Assembly (NCBI GenBank): GCA_011009095.1
Contig: VTPC01008661.1
Coordinates: 1-64,000 of the forward strand
Length of the DNA stretch: 64,000 nucleotides
Reading direction: 5' to 3'
Source: Ignelater luminosus
Lineage: Eukaryota > Arthropoda > Insecta > Coleoptera > Elateridae
This document shows, piece by piece, positions 51,639 to 62,152 of this stretch. How positions within the stretch are numbered: the first letter of the stretch is position 1; each line of letters starts with the position of its first letter. The notes under the pieces were generated by a model. The model was given only the letters and a program-made list of their open reading frames with translations, had not been told where the DNA came from and ran no database searches. A program made the position numbers and the translations under genes.

Positions 51639-53276
51639 ATGAAACTGCTGCTACTCTTCGTATTATGTGCCTACTTCATAAACCACCTTGAAGCTAAAAA
51701 TTGTAGCGAAATCTTACAAACAGAATGCAACGACACGGAATATCATTCATATGTAGACTGTATTCGAAAACGGATGAAGCGGTCACTCGATTGTGAAAAT
51801 GCCATACCAGAACCATGCAATGATTGTGAGGAAACTTGTCAACAATGCGACTGCGATCATTGTGCTGTTAATTTTTGTCAACCAATCTGTACTACTTGCT
51901 GCCCAAACAATCCTCCATGCTCAACAAATCGATGTTGCCACAAAACGTGCCACGCTAAATGCAAATCATCCACATGTAGAAGTGAATGTAGAAGATCTTG
52001 TAGTGAGAAGATTCATGGGGGAAGTACAGTTACAAATATAACATCTTCAGAAAAATCACGCCAAAATATAACAACAATAATCAATTTGCACAATGTTATT
52101 AACAACACTAATATTATTGATATTCCTGTGCATGTTAATAACACAAACATCAATAATATCACTTTAAGCGGATCAGAAGGCTCCACAATAATTGAAAACA
52201 TAAACAGTTCAACCTCTGAAATAATAAAAGAAAACTGTTGCTATGTTGTAGGGCCGAGACAATGTGTACGGACACAAAAATATCCCTACACTAAATGTTT
52301 TCATCTACGTCGAAAAGTATGTGGGGTTTTCTGTAAAGCTCCTATAGTCCATGAGCAACAACGTGAAATTTGTGATCAATCTCCGATGGGCACGTCTTGT
52401 CATCAGCAAATCTTATACATTCCTCAACCGCAACCTAGATGTGCCTACCAACCTTCTTGGCCTTACGTGTCTTGTGGAATGCAACCACAGCCACCTTTCT
52501 GTGGTGGATGTTACCTACATTATAATTCACCATTTCCTCAACTTCCACCACCAGGTTGCTCACCGGGTTGTTATGATGATGGTTTTGGTCTAGGTCCTTA
52601 TTATCGTCAAGGACCGTTTTATAGGCCTGGTTATGCTCATGCACCATCTTGCTATCAGATAGGATCTTGTGGGGTATATGGATATGGCGGATTTCCAGGT
52701 CCTTATGGTGAATATCCAAATCCTTCAAATCCGTACGGCGGTTTTGGGTATCCAGGTTATGGTGGGTTTGGTGGTTTTCCTGCATTTCCAGGAATAGGTT
52801 ATCCTGTGAATACTTACGAAAATAATTTACATTTCGAACCGATTCCTGACAACAATGATAACGTTATATCTAGAACAAAACAGGATACTCAAAATGGTAG
52901 TAGCAATCAAGTGGAAGTTGAAGAACCTCCTCCGTCATATTATCCTGTTCCTTTTATACCTCAATATAGTGCTGTTGGTTATCCATATGTGCCACAATAT
53001 CCTACTTATAATCTACCACCTGAAGTCGACATACAAGCTACTATTACACATCCAGATAAAGAGAGTAGATATGCCCAAATTACTATAACAAAACAACCTA
53101 GTAAGAGAGAAAGTGTTAAAGAGAAAGATGTAGAAAGTAAAGATACCCACAGAGAAAATGATGGAGGAAATATGATTTCTAAAGATACCCAGAAAGAGGA
53201 AGATAGGGGAAATAAAACATTAGAAGAAGAAACAGAACTAAAAGTTACTACTACTTCAGTAAACAGTAAGGATTAA
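51639..53276 (+). CDS. Secreted Cys-rich / Asn-rich / Gly-Pro-Tyr-rich protein, family unknown (paralogue 1)
   Basis: Single coding exon of 545 residues whose ATG follows an acceptor site immediately. Residues 1-19 (MKLLLLFVLCAYFINHLEA) are a signal peptide. Residues about 20-125 hold 22 cysteines, including YVDCIRKR, CC pairs and spaced C-x2-C / C-x3-C units. Residues about 140-190 are an Asn/Ile-rich block (TTIINLHNVINNTNIIDIPV) with several N-x-T sites. Next is CCYVVGPRQC...YPYTKCF...VCGVFC. Residues about 265-400 are rich in Gly, Pro, Tyr and Phe (for example GGFGYPGYGGFGGFPAFPG). The last 65 are charged, with a SKDT(H/Q) repeat. I do not recognise the family. The composition suggests an extracellular, disulphide-linked structural protein (inference). 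Its tandem paralogue starts 838 bp downstream. Confidence 0.88.
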   Translation: MKLLLLFVLCAYFINHLEAKNCSEILQTECNDTEYHSYVDCIRKRMKRSLDCENAIPEPCNDCEETCQQCDCDHCAVNFCQPICTTCCPNNPPCSTNRCCHKTCHAKCKSSTCRSECRRSCSEKIHGGSTVTNITSSEKSRQNITTIINLHNVINNTNIIDIPVHVNNTNINNITLSGSEGSTIIENINSSTSEIIKENCCYVVGPRQCVRTQKYPYTKCFHLRRKVCGVFCKAPIVHEQQREICDQSPMGTSCHQQILYIPQPQPRCAYQPSWPYVSCGMQPQPPFCGGCYLHYNSPFPQLPPPGCSPGCYDDGFGLGPYYRQGPFYRPGYAHAPSCYQIGSCGVYGYGGFPGPYGEYPNPSNPYGGFGYPGYGGFGGFPAFPGIGYPVNTYENNLHFEPIPDNNDNVISRTKQDTQNGSSNQVEVEEPPPSYYPVPFIPQYSAVGYPYVPQYPTYNLPPEVDIQATITHPDKESRYAQITITKQPSKRESVKEKDVESKDTHRENDGGNMISKDTQKEEDRGNKTLEEETELKVTTTSVNSKD

Positions 53277-53349
53277 TTTAGTTTTAAGTAATATTTTTAT
53301 AGACGCAACTGCCATTTGTAATGTTTATGTAAAGGAAGTTTTAAAAAAT

Positions 53350-53355
53350 AATAAA
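53350..53355 (+). promoter_or_regulatory. Polyadenylation signal of Cys-rich gene 1
   Basis: AATAAA 74 bases after the stop. An (AAT)n microsatellite follows later at about 53548-53570. Confidence 0.55.
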
Positions 53356-53886
53356 TTTTAACAATAATTTTGTTGATCAATTTATTTATTTAAATATCAA
53401 TGTGATAATAAAATATTTGAAAATCTTGACTAATATTAATCTCTCCAGTCTAAGTGGTTTCATTTTTTCCTCCTTGTTATCTTTACTCATAATACATCAT
53501 GAACTTTAATTATCAAAAACAAAACTTTTAAAAGTGTAATAAATAATAATAATAATAATAAACTAAGTCAGAACAATTTATCTTTCAATAAAGCACTGAA
53601 AGTAATTCAAAGATAATGCTAATGATAAACAAATAATAATTTTGTTTAAATCAACCTTCGACAGTTTTAGTTTCCTTATCAAACTTCTTTTTATAAAATT
53701 CCCAATACAATCTTAAATTGTCTATTTACCTAAAGAAATATAGAAATGTAGGGTGAAGATTTTTTACTATAAATTATAGGTGCAGCATTTGGAGTGTATC
53801 TATGTATTTTTCACAAAAAAAATAGACAATATTAATCCCTGTATACAGGTTAACCTTATCTAATCATTACGTCATAGAGCGGTTTT

Positions 53887-53894
53887 CATAAAAA
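53887..53894 (+). promoter_or_regulatory. Weak TATA-like element of Cys-rich gene 2
   Basis: CATAAAAA lies about 150 bases before a donor (TAAG/GTAAGT at 54044/54045) that pairs with an acceptor ending at 54105, giving a 61-bp intron in the 5' leader 9 bases before the start codon at 54115. Confidence 0.35.
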
Positions 53895-54114
53895 GGAAGG
53901 GTACTAAGACCCAGTATTTGAAAGTGATAAAAATTTCTGTATTATTGAAATAGCTCTTCAATGGATTATAAACGTCCTAGTTACTGTAAATCCTGTCAGT
54001 AGGTTTTTGACCGTTTTCTTATTCGGGTTAAAAAATTCTATAAGGTAAGTACAATATAAAATGTAAAGATAAATTTCGATATAAACCGCATATAAATATT
54101 TGCAGCTGTCCTAG

Positions 54115-55571
54115 ATGATTCGAACAATTTTTATATTTTCTTTCATTCTTTTTAATACAATTTTTCAAGTAAAAACGTCCTTGACAAACAATAAATGTAG
54201 TGCTCTAAACGATTTTCGCTCTTATACGCATTGCATCAGAAAAAGAGAAGCTACCAATTGGTGTTCAGCGCAAGGATGTACCACATGCGAAGGGACTTCG
54301 TGTCAAGTATCCTGTAAAGGCTTCTCATGTGGAAATTGTCCCAATGGAAATTGTTGCAACGGAAGAAACTGCAACGCTTGCTATAATGAAAATTGCTGTA
54401 CGACACCTTCATGTAATTATTGTTTGAATACCTGCAGGCAAGCCTGCACTGCTAGTTCTACGTGCTTGAATACATGTTCACTACAATGCCCAAACACTCC
54501 TCATGAAGTTTTCATCGTTCCTTCTAAACTGCAAAGTAATGGCAAGCAAGATGTAGTTATATACATTAATGGTATTGCGCACAATGGACAAGTAACTTCT
54601 GGAGTAATCCCAAACGGAAATAGAACTGCCATTGTGAACGTTAATGGAATCGATCATATGGCAACAGTTTTATCATTGATACCTACCTACCCCAATTCCT
54701 GCCAAACAGGATCATCTTGCGGTTCAACTTGTTCAAACAACGGTAAGTGTTGCAATGACACCAATTGCAATTCAAATTGTCAAACTGAAGATGATTCCAA
54801 TAAATGCTTAGAGCAACCAAAGGAAAGAAACACAAGCATTGTTTACAGCAAACCTCTCATTAATAATCGTTTTAATGTTACCACTGTGATCAATATAACT
54901 AACATCATAAATAATACAAATCAAATCGATGCTCCAATATTTGTAAATAGCACTAATCTCAACAATTTTACCCTACCCAACTTAGCTCCCAATCGAAGTC
55001 AAAGGATAATTTATCAAAATTACCACCAACAATTGCAACAAGGATGTTGTCATGTTGTACATCCTTCACAATGCTTCAACAATCACATCTATCCATACCG
55101 TCATTGTTTTAGAAGAAGTCATCAAGAATGCTCTAATTTGTGTACCTCTCAATTTGTTCACCTCATCCCTAACTTAACACCTCAACCACATCAACAAAAT
55201 CAATGTCATTATATTAGAAGCTACCCATATGTTTATTGTGGACAACATTCCGTACAAAGTAAGTATAGAAAAATTTAAACTGATTCTTTAAATTTGTAAA
55301 AACTATTTTTTCAGATTGTGATCCCTGCTATGTGTGTAATGGGCAATACAATCCAAATTCGTGCGTAACACAAAATGGATGCAGTGATGTCTGCAGGCAA
55401 ACATTTTTACCACCAAGATATCAACAAAGCCAACCAAGTGTGCCTTACTATCAACATCATGGTTCCTATCAATTGGTTCATCCGGGCGCACAGGAATATC
55501 AACAAATAATGAATTATTTACAAAGCCAAAGAGCGTATGCTCAAAATGGTATTCCTTTACAATATGGTTAG
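54115..55571 (+). CDS. Secreted Cys-rich / Asn-rich protein, family unknown (paralogue 2), two coding exons
   Basis: Exons are 54115-55258 and 55315-55571 with a 56-bp phase-1 GT-AG intron (466 residues). The first-exon frame alone would stop three codons into the intron (...SKYRKI). A signal peptide MIRTIFIFSFILFNTIFQVKT is followed by a 22-Cys region with YTHCIRKR and several CC pairs. A segment absent from paralogue 1 follows, with two similar halves (VVIYINGIAHNGQV and AIVNVNGIDHMATV), then a second Cys cluster. Next comes the shared Asn/Ile block (TTVINITNIINNTNQIDAPI), then CCHVVHPSQC...YPYRHCF...CSNLC, then YPYVYCG. The C-terminus is rich in Gln and Tyr and lacks the long Gly/Pro tract. 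Clearly homologous to the upstream gene; function unknown, probably extracellular. Confidence 0.88.
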
Positions 55572-55803
55572 AATTTGAATTTTAGTATATTGAAATATTC
55601 AGACAGATATTCTGTTTGTTTTATGTAAAAACTTTACAATTTGTATAATATAATTATTAAATATAAATGTAATGTAAATGTAATAATATTTATTTTTATC
55701 AAATCTAAATCTTATTTTCAGCGCGTTTAATCCCAAAAATTCTTTTACTACTTCCACAGTTTTTGTATAAGGAAAAAGGCTCAAAGAAAAAATATCTTAT
55801 ATA

Positions 55804-57129
55804 ACTATGTCCAGAAAGTAAGTTCATTTTCTATTTCCCGCCGTTGCAGCGATGCGATCGCAGTTCCGCGCATGCGCGGCAATGAACTTGTATCGTTACT
55901 AAGCGATTGACGCCATTTTGAGTTAGTTATCTGCTGTTATCGTGTCACAGTGCTTGTTTATAATGGCGAAGGTAATTGAAAATTCCGCCGATTGCGAGAT
56001 TAGATCAGTGATTCGGTTTCTCAATGCGAAAAATTTGAAACCAGTGGACATTCATCAACAGCTCTCTGAGGTGTATGGACAGAATGTAATGAGTTATTCT
56101 ATGGTTGTGAGATGGGTAAAAAAATTCAACAATGGCCGTGTAAACGTGCACGATGAAGGAAGAAGTGGACGTCCATCATTGGTTAATGATGAACTTGTTC
56201 ATGCAGTGAATGAAAAAATTAGAGGAAACCGTAAGTTTACGATTTCTCTTCTTTCTATGGAATTTCCCCTAATTTCACCATCCCTTCTTCATAAAATTGT
56301 TCATGACAAACTGGGATATCGAAAGCTTTGTGCACGCTTGGTACCGAAAACTCTTACCGAGGATCACAAGAAAAAACGCCTAGGTGCTGCTCTTGAATTT
56401 TTGACTCGTTATCACAATGACGGGGACCATTTTCTTAACAGTATAGTGACTGGGGACGCGACTTGGGTAGCCTATGAGACACGTGAGAGAAAACGGCAAT
56501 CGATGGAATGGAGGCACACATCGTCACCAACAAAGACAACATCGGAGCCGAATTTGACAACCCGGAAAATCATGTGCACAGTGTTTTGGGACAGATGTGG
56601 TGTTCTTTTAGTGGACTTTCTACCACGGGGCAAAACAATTACCGCTATTGCTTACTGTGATACGCTAAGGAAACTGCGTCGTGCAATTCAGAATAAGCGC
56701 CGTGGAAAGCTCACTAGCGGCATTTTGTTGATTCATGACAATGCTCGCCCCCACACTGCAAACCTTACACAGCAACTTTTGACTCAATTTGGATGGGAAC
56801 AATTTGAACACCCACCGTATAGTCCGGACCTTGCTCCCAGTGACTTCTTCCTGTTTTTAAGCCTAAAATCAAACCTCGATGGCAAGAAATTCAATGACGA
56901 CGATGAGATTAAAGAACATGTTGCAACTTGGTTACAGTCACAGGCGTCAACGTTTTATAACGAAGGAATACAAAAATTAGTGCCACGCTACGATAAATGC
57001 TTACAAAATGGTGGTAGCTATGTTGACTAATAGTTTTAAGTCTACAGATTCTTTTGCAATAAATTATTTTTCCTAATATACATTTGTTTTATTTTACCAG
57101 TAAAAATGAACTTACTTTCTGGACATAGT
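55804..57129 (+). mobile_element. mariner with intact transposase and perfect 27-bp ends, 1326 bp
   Basis: The left end begins ACTATGTCCAGAAAGTAAGT and is identical to the reverse complement of the right end over 27 bases. The left flank is TA (55802-55803) and the right flank is GA, one change from the expected TA. The 5' leader (55831-55962) is GC-richer than its surroundings. It has a full-length open transposase, unlike every other element in the window, so it is the youngest insertion here. It lies downstream of Cys-rich gene 2. Confidence 0.93.
55963..57030 (+). CDS. mariner DD34D transposase, full-length open frame
   Basis: Start chosen at MAKVIENSADCEIRSVIRFL (355 residues); an in-frame Met seven codons upstream is unlikely. 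The N-terminal helix-turn-helix pair spans residues about 10-115. The DDE residues are the Asp of VTGDATW, of LLIHDNARPHTA and of YSPDLAPSDFFLF; 34 residues separate the last two. The C-terminus KLVPRYDKCLQNGGSYVD is complete. Two oddities stand out: the linker motif normally WVP is LVP (CARLVPKTLT), and the residue after the first catalytic Asp, usually Glu, is Ala. These may lower activity. Cut-and-paste transposase acting in the nucleus on its 27-bp ends. Often mislabelled SETMAR-like in insect annotations. Confidence 0.93.
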   Translation: MAKVIENSADCEIRSVIRFLNAKNLKPVDIHQQLSEVYGQNVMSYSMVVRWVKKFNNGRVNVHDEGRSGRPSLVNDELVHAVNEKIRGNRKFTISLLSMEFPLISPSLLHKIVHDKLGYRKLCARLVPKTLTEDHKKKRLGAALEFLTRYHNDGDHFLNSIVTGDATWVAYETRERKRQSMEWRHTSSPTKTTSEPNLTTRKIMCTVFWDRCGVLLVDFLPRGKTITAIAYCDTLRKLRRAIQNKRRGKLTSGILLIHDNARPHTANLTQQLLTQFGWEQFEHPPYSPDLAPSDFFLFLSLKSNLDGKKFNDDDEIKEHVATWLQSQASTFYNEGIQKLVPRYDKCLQNGGSYVD

Positions 57130-58071
57130 GATAAAAATATTAAATGATGACAGGCAGTGATCTGTATAAGCCGAACTCTATCAAAAGCTCCGTTACTTTT
57201 TGCAATCCTTAAAAGCCATGCAGATGTTTCCCGATAATGTTTCCTATGAGCACTTGTTCATGTTTTGATTTCAAAGGTACAGTAACTCTTTCAGTTGAAA
57301 TTGGAATTTATGCAATCTGAAATACAAACTATAAAATATCTTGATCAAATAATGAGTTGTTCCATAGTCACTCTTGGTGTTCCAGGCCGGAAGGTTGAGA
57401 TTCGGCAATGGGTGCTGTGCGTTGGACCGATTTTAGTTTTGGAAGAATCGAGTCGGACATGTGCGAATCCTTGCTAAAAGATTGGATTAACCGGCAGGCC
57501 ATAAGTACAAAATATTGAGAGTGAATGGGAGTTTGTGTTTGCAACGCAAGCCAATTGTGAGTTGGGGTGCCGGAAAGAGAGTTTGGACCAGCTTGTGTTT
57601 GATGTGCTCGCCTCTCGATGACTTTTGTGGGTAAAGAGTGACGCTAGGTTTTGCGGTTGGGAATATTTAATAAATATAAAAAAAGGCGGGAAGTAACTGA
57701 CAGGGTGGCAATGAAGTATGGGAGGTACGACCTAGTGATGTTGTTGCGTTGTGTTTTGTCTCGCTTGGGTAGTTTTGAGACGCTCGTGTTTTGTGACTCT
57801 TTATACGAATGACGATATTAGCAATATTGCAAAACTAGCAAAACGGCAGAACCCAAGTGTGTGCCACAGGTTAATGAAGGGCGAAGTCCGATCACTTCCA
57901 AGACTATGGAATGGTTGTTTGATGGCCGCTTAAAGCGACTACACTAACGTCTTTGCCAACAGCCTAACTTTAGCAACGAAGTTGCGAAGCGACGGAGGAT
58001 GGCCTAGTCAGTGTATATTATTTGTTCTAACCCTTAGGGTTTGAAGCCCATTCGTTAACAGCTGCTACATA
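57130..58071. other. Spacer between two mariners, no gene recognised
   Basis: Mixed composition with GC-richer parts at 57360-57640 and 57840-58000. Frames 57295-57477 and 57751-57933 have no motif I recognise. Could be decayed repeat. Confidence 0.4.
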
Positions 58072-59328
58072 CGAGGGTGATCTAAAAAGTTTCCGACCTC
58101 AACGTGAAGATGGTAGCACTCGTAAATAAAAGCTACTGAATTTCGTTGTTCATCTGTTGACAGTTACTCACCAAAGTTTCAGCCATTTTGGACGCGTACT
58201 TTTTATGTAACAGTCATTTGAGTGAGTTGATGTGAGTTTTTTTGTAAAAATGGACAAAATCGAGTATCGAGCTGTCATTAAATATTTGTTTTTGAAAGGC
58301 AATACGCCTTCGCAAATAAAAGATGAGTTGGAATCTGTGTATGGGGACTCTGCACCATCATTTACCACAGTGAAATTTTGGGCTGCTGAATTTAAACGTG
58401 GCCGTAAGAGCTTGGGAGACGATGAACGTTCGGGACGTCCAAAAACTGCAACTACCGACGAAAACATCGCCAAAGTTTACCAAATGGTGCTAGACGACCA
58501 CCGAATTAAAGTGAGAGAGATAGCAGAGGTTATGAACATGTCAAAAGAACGTGTTTGTCACATATTAAATCAACATTTAGGCATGAGAAAGCTGTCCGCG
58601 CGTTGGGTGCCGCGTTTGCTCACGTTAGACCAAAAACGTGTTCGAATGAATATTTCCAACGCTCTTTTGGCGCAGTTTAGGCGAAATAAATCCGAGTTTT
58701 GGCGCCGATTAATTACTGTAGATGAAACTTGGATACACCATTATACGCCCGAAACAAAAATACAGTCCAAACAGTGGACTGCAAAGGGGGAACCGGCTCC
58801 AAAAAAGCAAAAACTGTTTTTTCGGATGGGAAAGTCATGGAGTTATTTTAATCGATTATCTTCAAAAAGGAAAAACTATTACAGGAGCATACTATGCATC
58901 ATTACTTGACAAGCTGAAGGCAGAACTTGCGAAAAAAACGGTCACATTTGCAGAAAAAGAAAATTCTGTTTCACCAAGACAATGCACCGTCTCACACCTC
59001 ATCCGTTGCCATGGCGAAAATCCACGAATTACGGTTTGAACTGCTTGACCATCCGCCTTACTCACCAGATCTAGCCCCAAGCGACTTCTTTTTGTTCCCT
59101 CATCTAAAAATTGCGCTCGGAGGACAAAGATTTTCGTCAAATGAAGAGGCAATCACCTTCGTGAACAATTATTTTGCAGAGAAAAATGCCGAGTACTATT
59201 TGGACGGGTTACAGAGATGGGAGCATCGCTGGGAGAAATGTGTTACAAGGAGACTATGTTAAAAAAAAAATTTTCAGAAAAAATGTCTTGTATCTTTGTT
59301 AGGTCGGAAACTTTTCAGACCACCCTCG
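58072..59328 (+). mobile_element. mariner (irritans-like, DD34D), 1257 bp, inactivated
   Basis: Ends begin CGAGGGTGATCTAAAAAGTT and are matched by the right end with a few mismatches over about 28 bp. TA lies on both sides (58070-58071 and 59329-59330). The first seven bases of the ends differ by one base from those of the 16193 mariner and the transposases are alike, but subterminal bases differ, so they are sister lineages. Confidence 0.92.
58250..59262 (+). pseudogene. mariner transposase with several frameshifts
   Basis: From MDKIEYRAVIKYLFLKGNTP the frame is open through the helix-turn-helix region, SARWVPRLLT and TVDETWIHHYTPE (first Asp). It breaks at about 58803 (one base lost), then about eight codons are missing after the GKVM site near 58835. 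The reading HGVILIDYLQKGKTITGAYY continues in another frame, followed by a one-base gain near 58938. The last part ILFHQDNAPSHTSS and YSPDLAPSDFFLFPHL keeps the second and third Asp, and the frame ends at 59262 with a shifted C-terminus. Not functional. Confidence 0.9.
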
Positions 59329-59570
59329 TAATTAGTAGTACACCTGCTCCCCATTCCTAGCGAAACACATTGGCCATTTTTAAGTTTCGTGCCCGTTGAT
59401 CGATAACCTACCAGTTTTAGTTAATTTTGCCAGGGTCCAAAACTCTATAAAGATTGTGTGAGATTCTTTAGTTAAAGTTTGTTAAAAAAAGTTTTTTGTA
59501 AGTTAAAAGTATTCGTTTTCTGATTACTAATCTAGGAGATACAAAAGCAAAGAAAGATATTGATTGAGTA

Positions 59571-62152
59571 TGAAAAAAGAGGTTGGGAAGAAATGCATAC
59601 GTCAATTATAGATTAATTAATAGAAGGATCAGAGACAGAAGAAAACAAGGTACATGAATTTGCTGCATTTAGAACCAAAACCGATGGAACTAGTAAGAAG
59701 ATCTATGCAAGAACAATCAGAGTTAATGAAACAGGCCAGACGTATAACAACAGCAAACAGAAACCCAAAAAACTAGTATGAAATGAGTTGGACGAATACT
59801 CGGAGGCAGAGCTGGCAAGAATAGCGACTAATAAAAAATGCAACGGATCTAATAGAAAATAAGCACAGCAGTTTATCGGGAAACAGGAAGAAAAATGTTA
59901 GAAGCATGTTGAGAGTAGGTTTAATGTTGAAAATTATGAAGAACGCAGAAAAATATAAGTTGAATGTAGTTGCTTTGTGAGAAATTAGGTGGAGGGGTGA
60001 AGGCAGGACAGATAAAGAGCGATACACATTTATATACAGTGATGGTTCGGAGCAAGGACAGAATGGAGCTGCTTTTATGATATCGAGACAAATAAGACAA
60101 ATATTACTGTTCTACCCAATTAGCAATAAAATGTGTATGATAAGAATGAAAGGTCGTTTTAATAATGTATCGTTTATAAATATATACAATCCAATGGAAT
60201 GAGCAGAAGATAGGAAAAGGGAGTCTACAACAAACCAGTGAACAAGTTCTTAACTACGATATAAAACTCCTCCTAGGTGACTTTAATGCCCAAATAGGCT
60301 TGGAAAATGTAGCAGGGAAATCTCCATATCACACGAAATCAAACACCAATGGAGAAAGACTTGGTACTTTGGCTATTGCCTTGGATATATGGTAATATGT
60401 AGTACAATGTTCAAGCATAAAAAAGATCACAAGATACATGGGTCTCGCCGGGAGGTGATTATTGCAGTCAGATTGATCGTGTGCTGGTCTCTAGAAGGTG
60501 ACCTACATCGATAGTGAATGTGGGTTCATACCGGGGAGCAGATCGTAATTTGGGCCACTTCATGATGGAAGGAAGATTAAGATATAAAATAAGTCTGATG
60601 ATACAGTAAACAGTGGAAATTAAGTGGAATGCAGAAGAACCAACAAATAAGAATACGGCATCTAATTGCAGTATAATGATAAGTAGAACATTAGATTTTA
60701 GAAACGGACAGGATGATCTAGATGAAGAATGGAAATGTCTGAAGAATATCTTACTAGAGTCGCTAACCAAAGGAAACAACATAAGGTGGGATAGTTTGAT
60801 GATTAGTGTAGAAAAGCCATTGATTTAAAAATACAAGACTGGAATGGTTGTGAAAAACGAGTGACTAAGATAAAAGTACTTACTATATTGATCTAAAGAT
60901 AATTGCGGATAGACTTTGCAAAAAGAAGAAAAGAGAGTGAACGAATATAAGAATAACCAATATGGAAGATTGTTACAGAAGTAACAACTCTAGAAGATTC
61001 TATTATGAGTTACGGAAGTAGCGGTAGTAGGGGTAGTAACGAATCAGGAAGTAGAGGATCTCGAATAAGAGGAAGTAGAAAACGTAATATGTACACAAAT
61101 TGAACAGTAAAAAAGTATGAAAGTACGGCGGAACTGTTGAAGTTAGATGGCCAAGAGTTGAGAGTTGATTAAGAGATGTTGGCATGAGGACAGAATGCCA
61201 GAACTTTGAAAAGAAGGAACAATAATCCTTCTGTATAAAAGAGGCAATAAAGACGCAGATATGCAAGCTATAGAGAAATGGCTCTTCTGAATACAGCGCA
61301 TAAAGTATTCGGTACAGAAAGATGGAGTGGTGCTTAAAATAGAAAAATATCAATACGGTTTTGAAGGTAATCGTGGAACAATCGGTGCAGTACATATTAT
61401 GCGACAACTGGAAGAAAGATATTATGAATTCGATATTGTTTTTCACAACTTGTTTATTGATATCAAACATGCATTTGATAAAGTTGATAGCAATAAACTA
61501 AAACAGACAAAACGACAAATAGAGAATACAATAAATCAGTAGCACAAACATAGGGTAGTTTGTCAAATAAAATCTATTTAAGAACTGGAGTACGACAGAA
61601 TGATGTGCTGTATCCTCTTTTGTTCAACATAGTACTAGAAATGATCATAAGAAATAGAGAGATCGGTGGATGAATTAATACAAGGAGCACGTAGGTGATT
61701 GCATATGAGCATGATCTGGTGATCACGTCTGGAACACAAAGAGATATAAATGAAAGCTTTTAAGAAGCTTGAAAATACTGTTAAAAATGTAGTTTAATAA
61801 TAAATTAGCAGGAAATCAAATATATGCAATTCCCCAAAACTAGAAATGAAAAATTAAGACCGACAACAATCGAAGAATATGTTTTGAAGACGTTAAGAGT
61901 TTCTCATATTTGGTGTCCACGCTTCATGCCAATGACAGCGTTACTGAAGAAATAAAGAAAAGAATAGCGACATATATACAAAACGGTGATTAGACCGGCA
62001 CTGCCATACGTATCAGAAACATGGACTCTAACTAGTAAAACTATAGAATCCTTGCCGATATGTGAGAGAAGGATATTAAGAGGAATCTTGGGACATATTC
62101 AAGAGGGTGATGAGTGTAGGCAAAGGTTAAATCATGAATTAATACAGAGATA
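59571..62152 (+). mobile_element. Non-LTR retrotransposon remnant with endonuclease and reverse transcriptase
   Basis: Readable pieces in order: KYKLNVVAL*EIRWRGEGR (about 59948-60005, start of the endonuclease), YIYSDGSEQGQNGAAF-like text, LLGDFNAQIGLENVAGKS (about 60275-60325, catalytic GDFN), DYCSQIDRVLVSRR (about 60460-60500), YQYGFEGNRGTIGAVHIMRQ (61350-61410) and FIDIKHAFDKVDSNKL of the reverse transcriptase. Then GVRQNDVLYPLLFNIVLEMI, a decayed YEHD in place of FADD near 61710, and SYLVSTLHANDSVTEEIKKR near 61900. Stops and shifts abound. Near full length before decay; clade not settled. The minus frame 61470-61003 is a shadow. Confidence 0.8.

Noticed and set aside
52435-52785. 116-codon minus-strand frame rich in His and Asn
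   Set aside because: It lies opposite the Gly/Pro/Tyr-rich tract of Cys-rich gene 1 and is the expected shadow of that codon bias.
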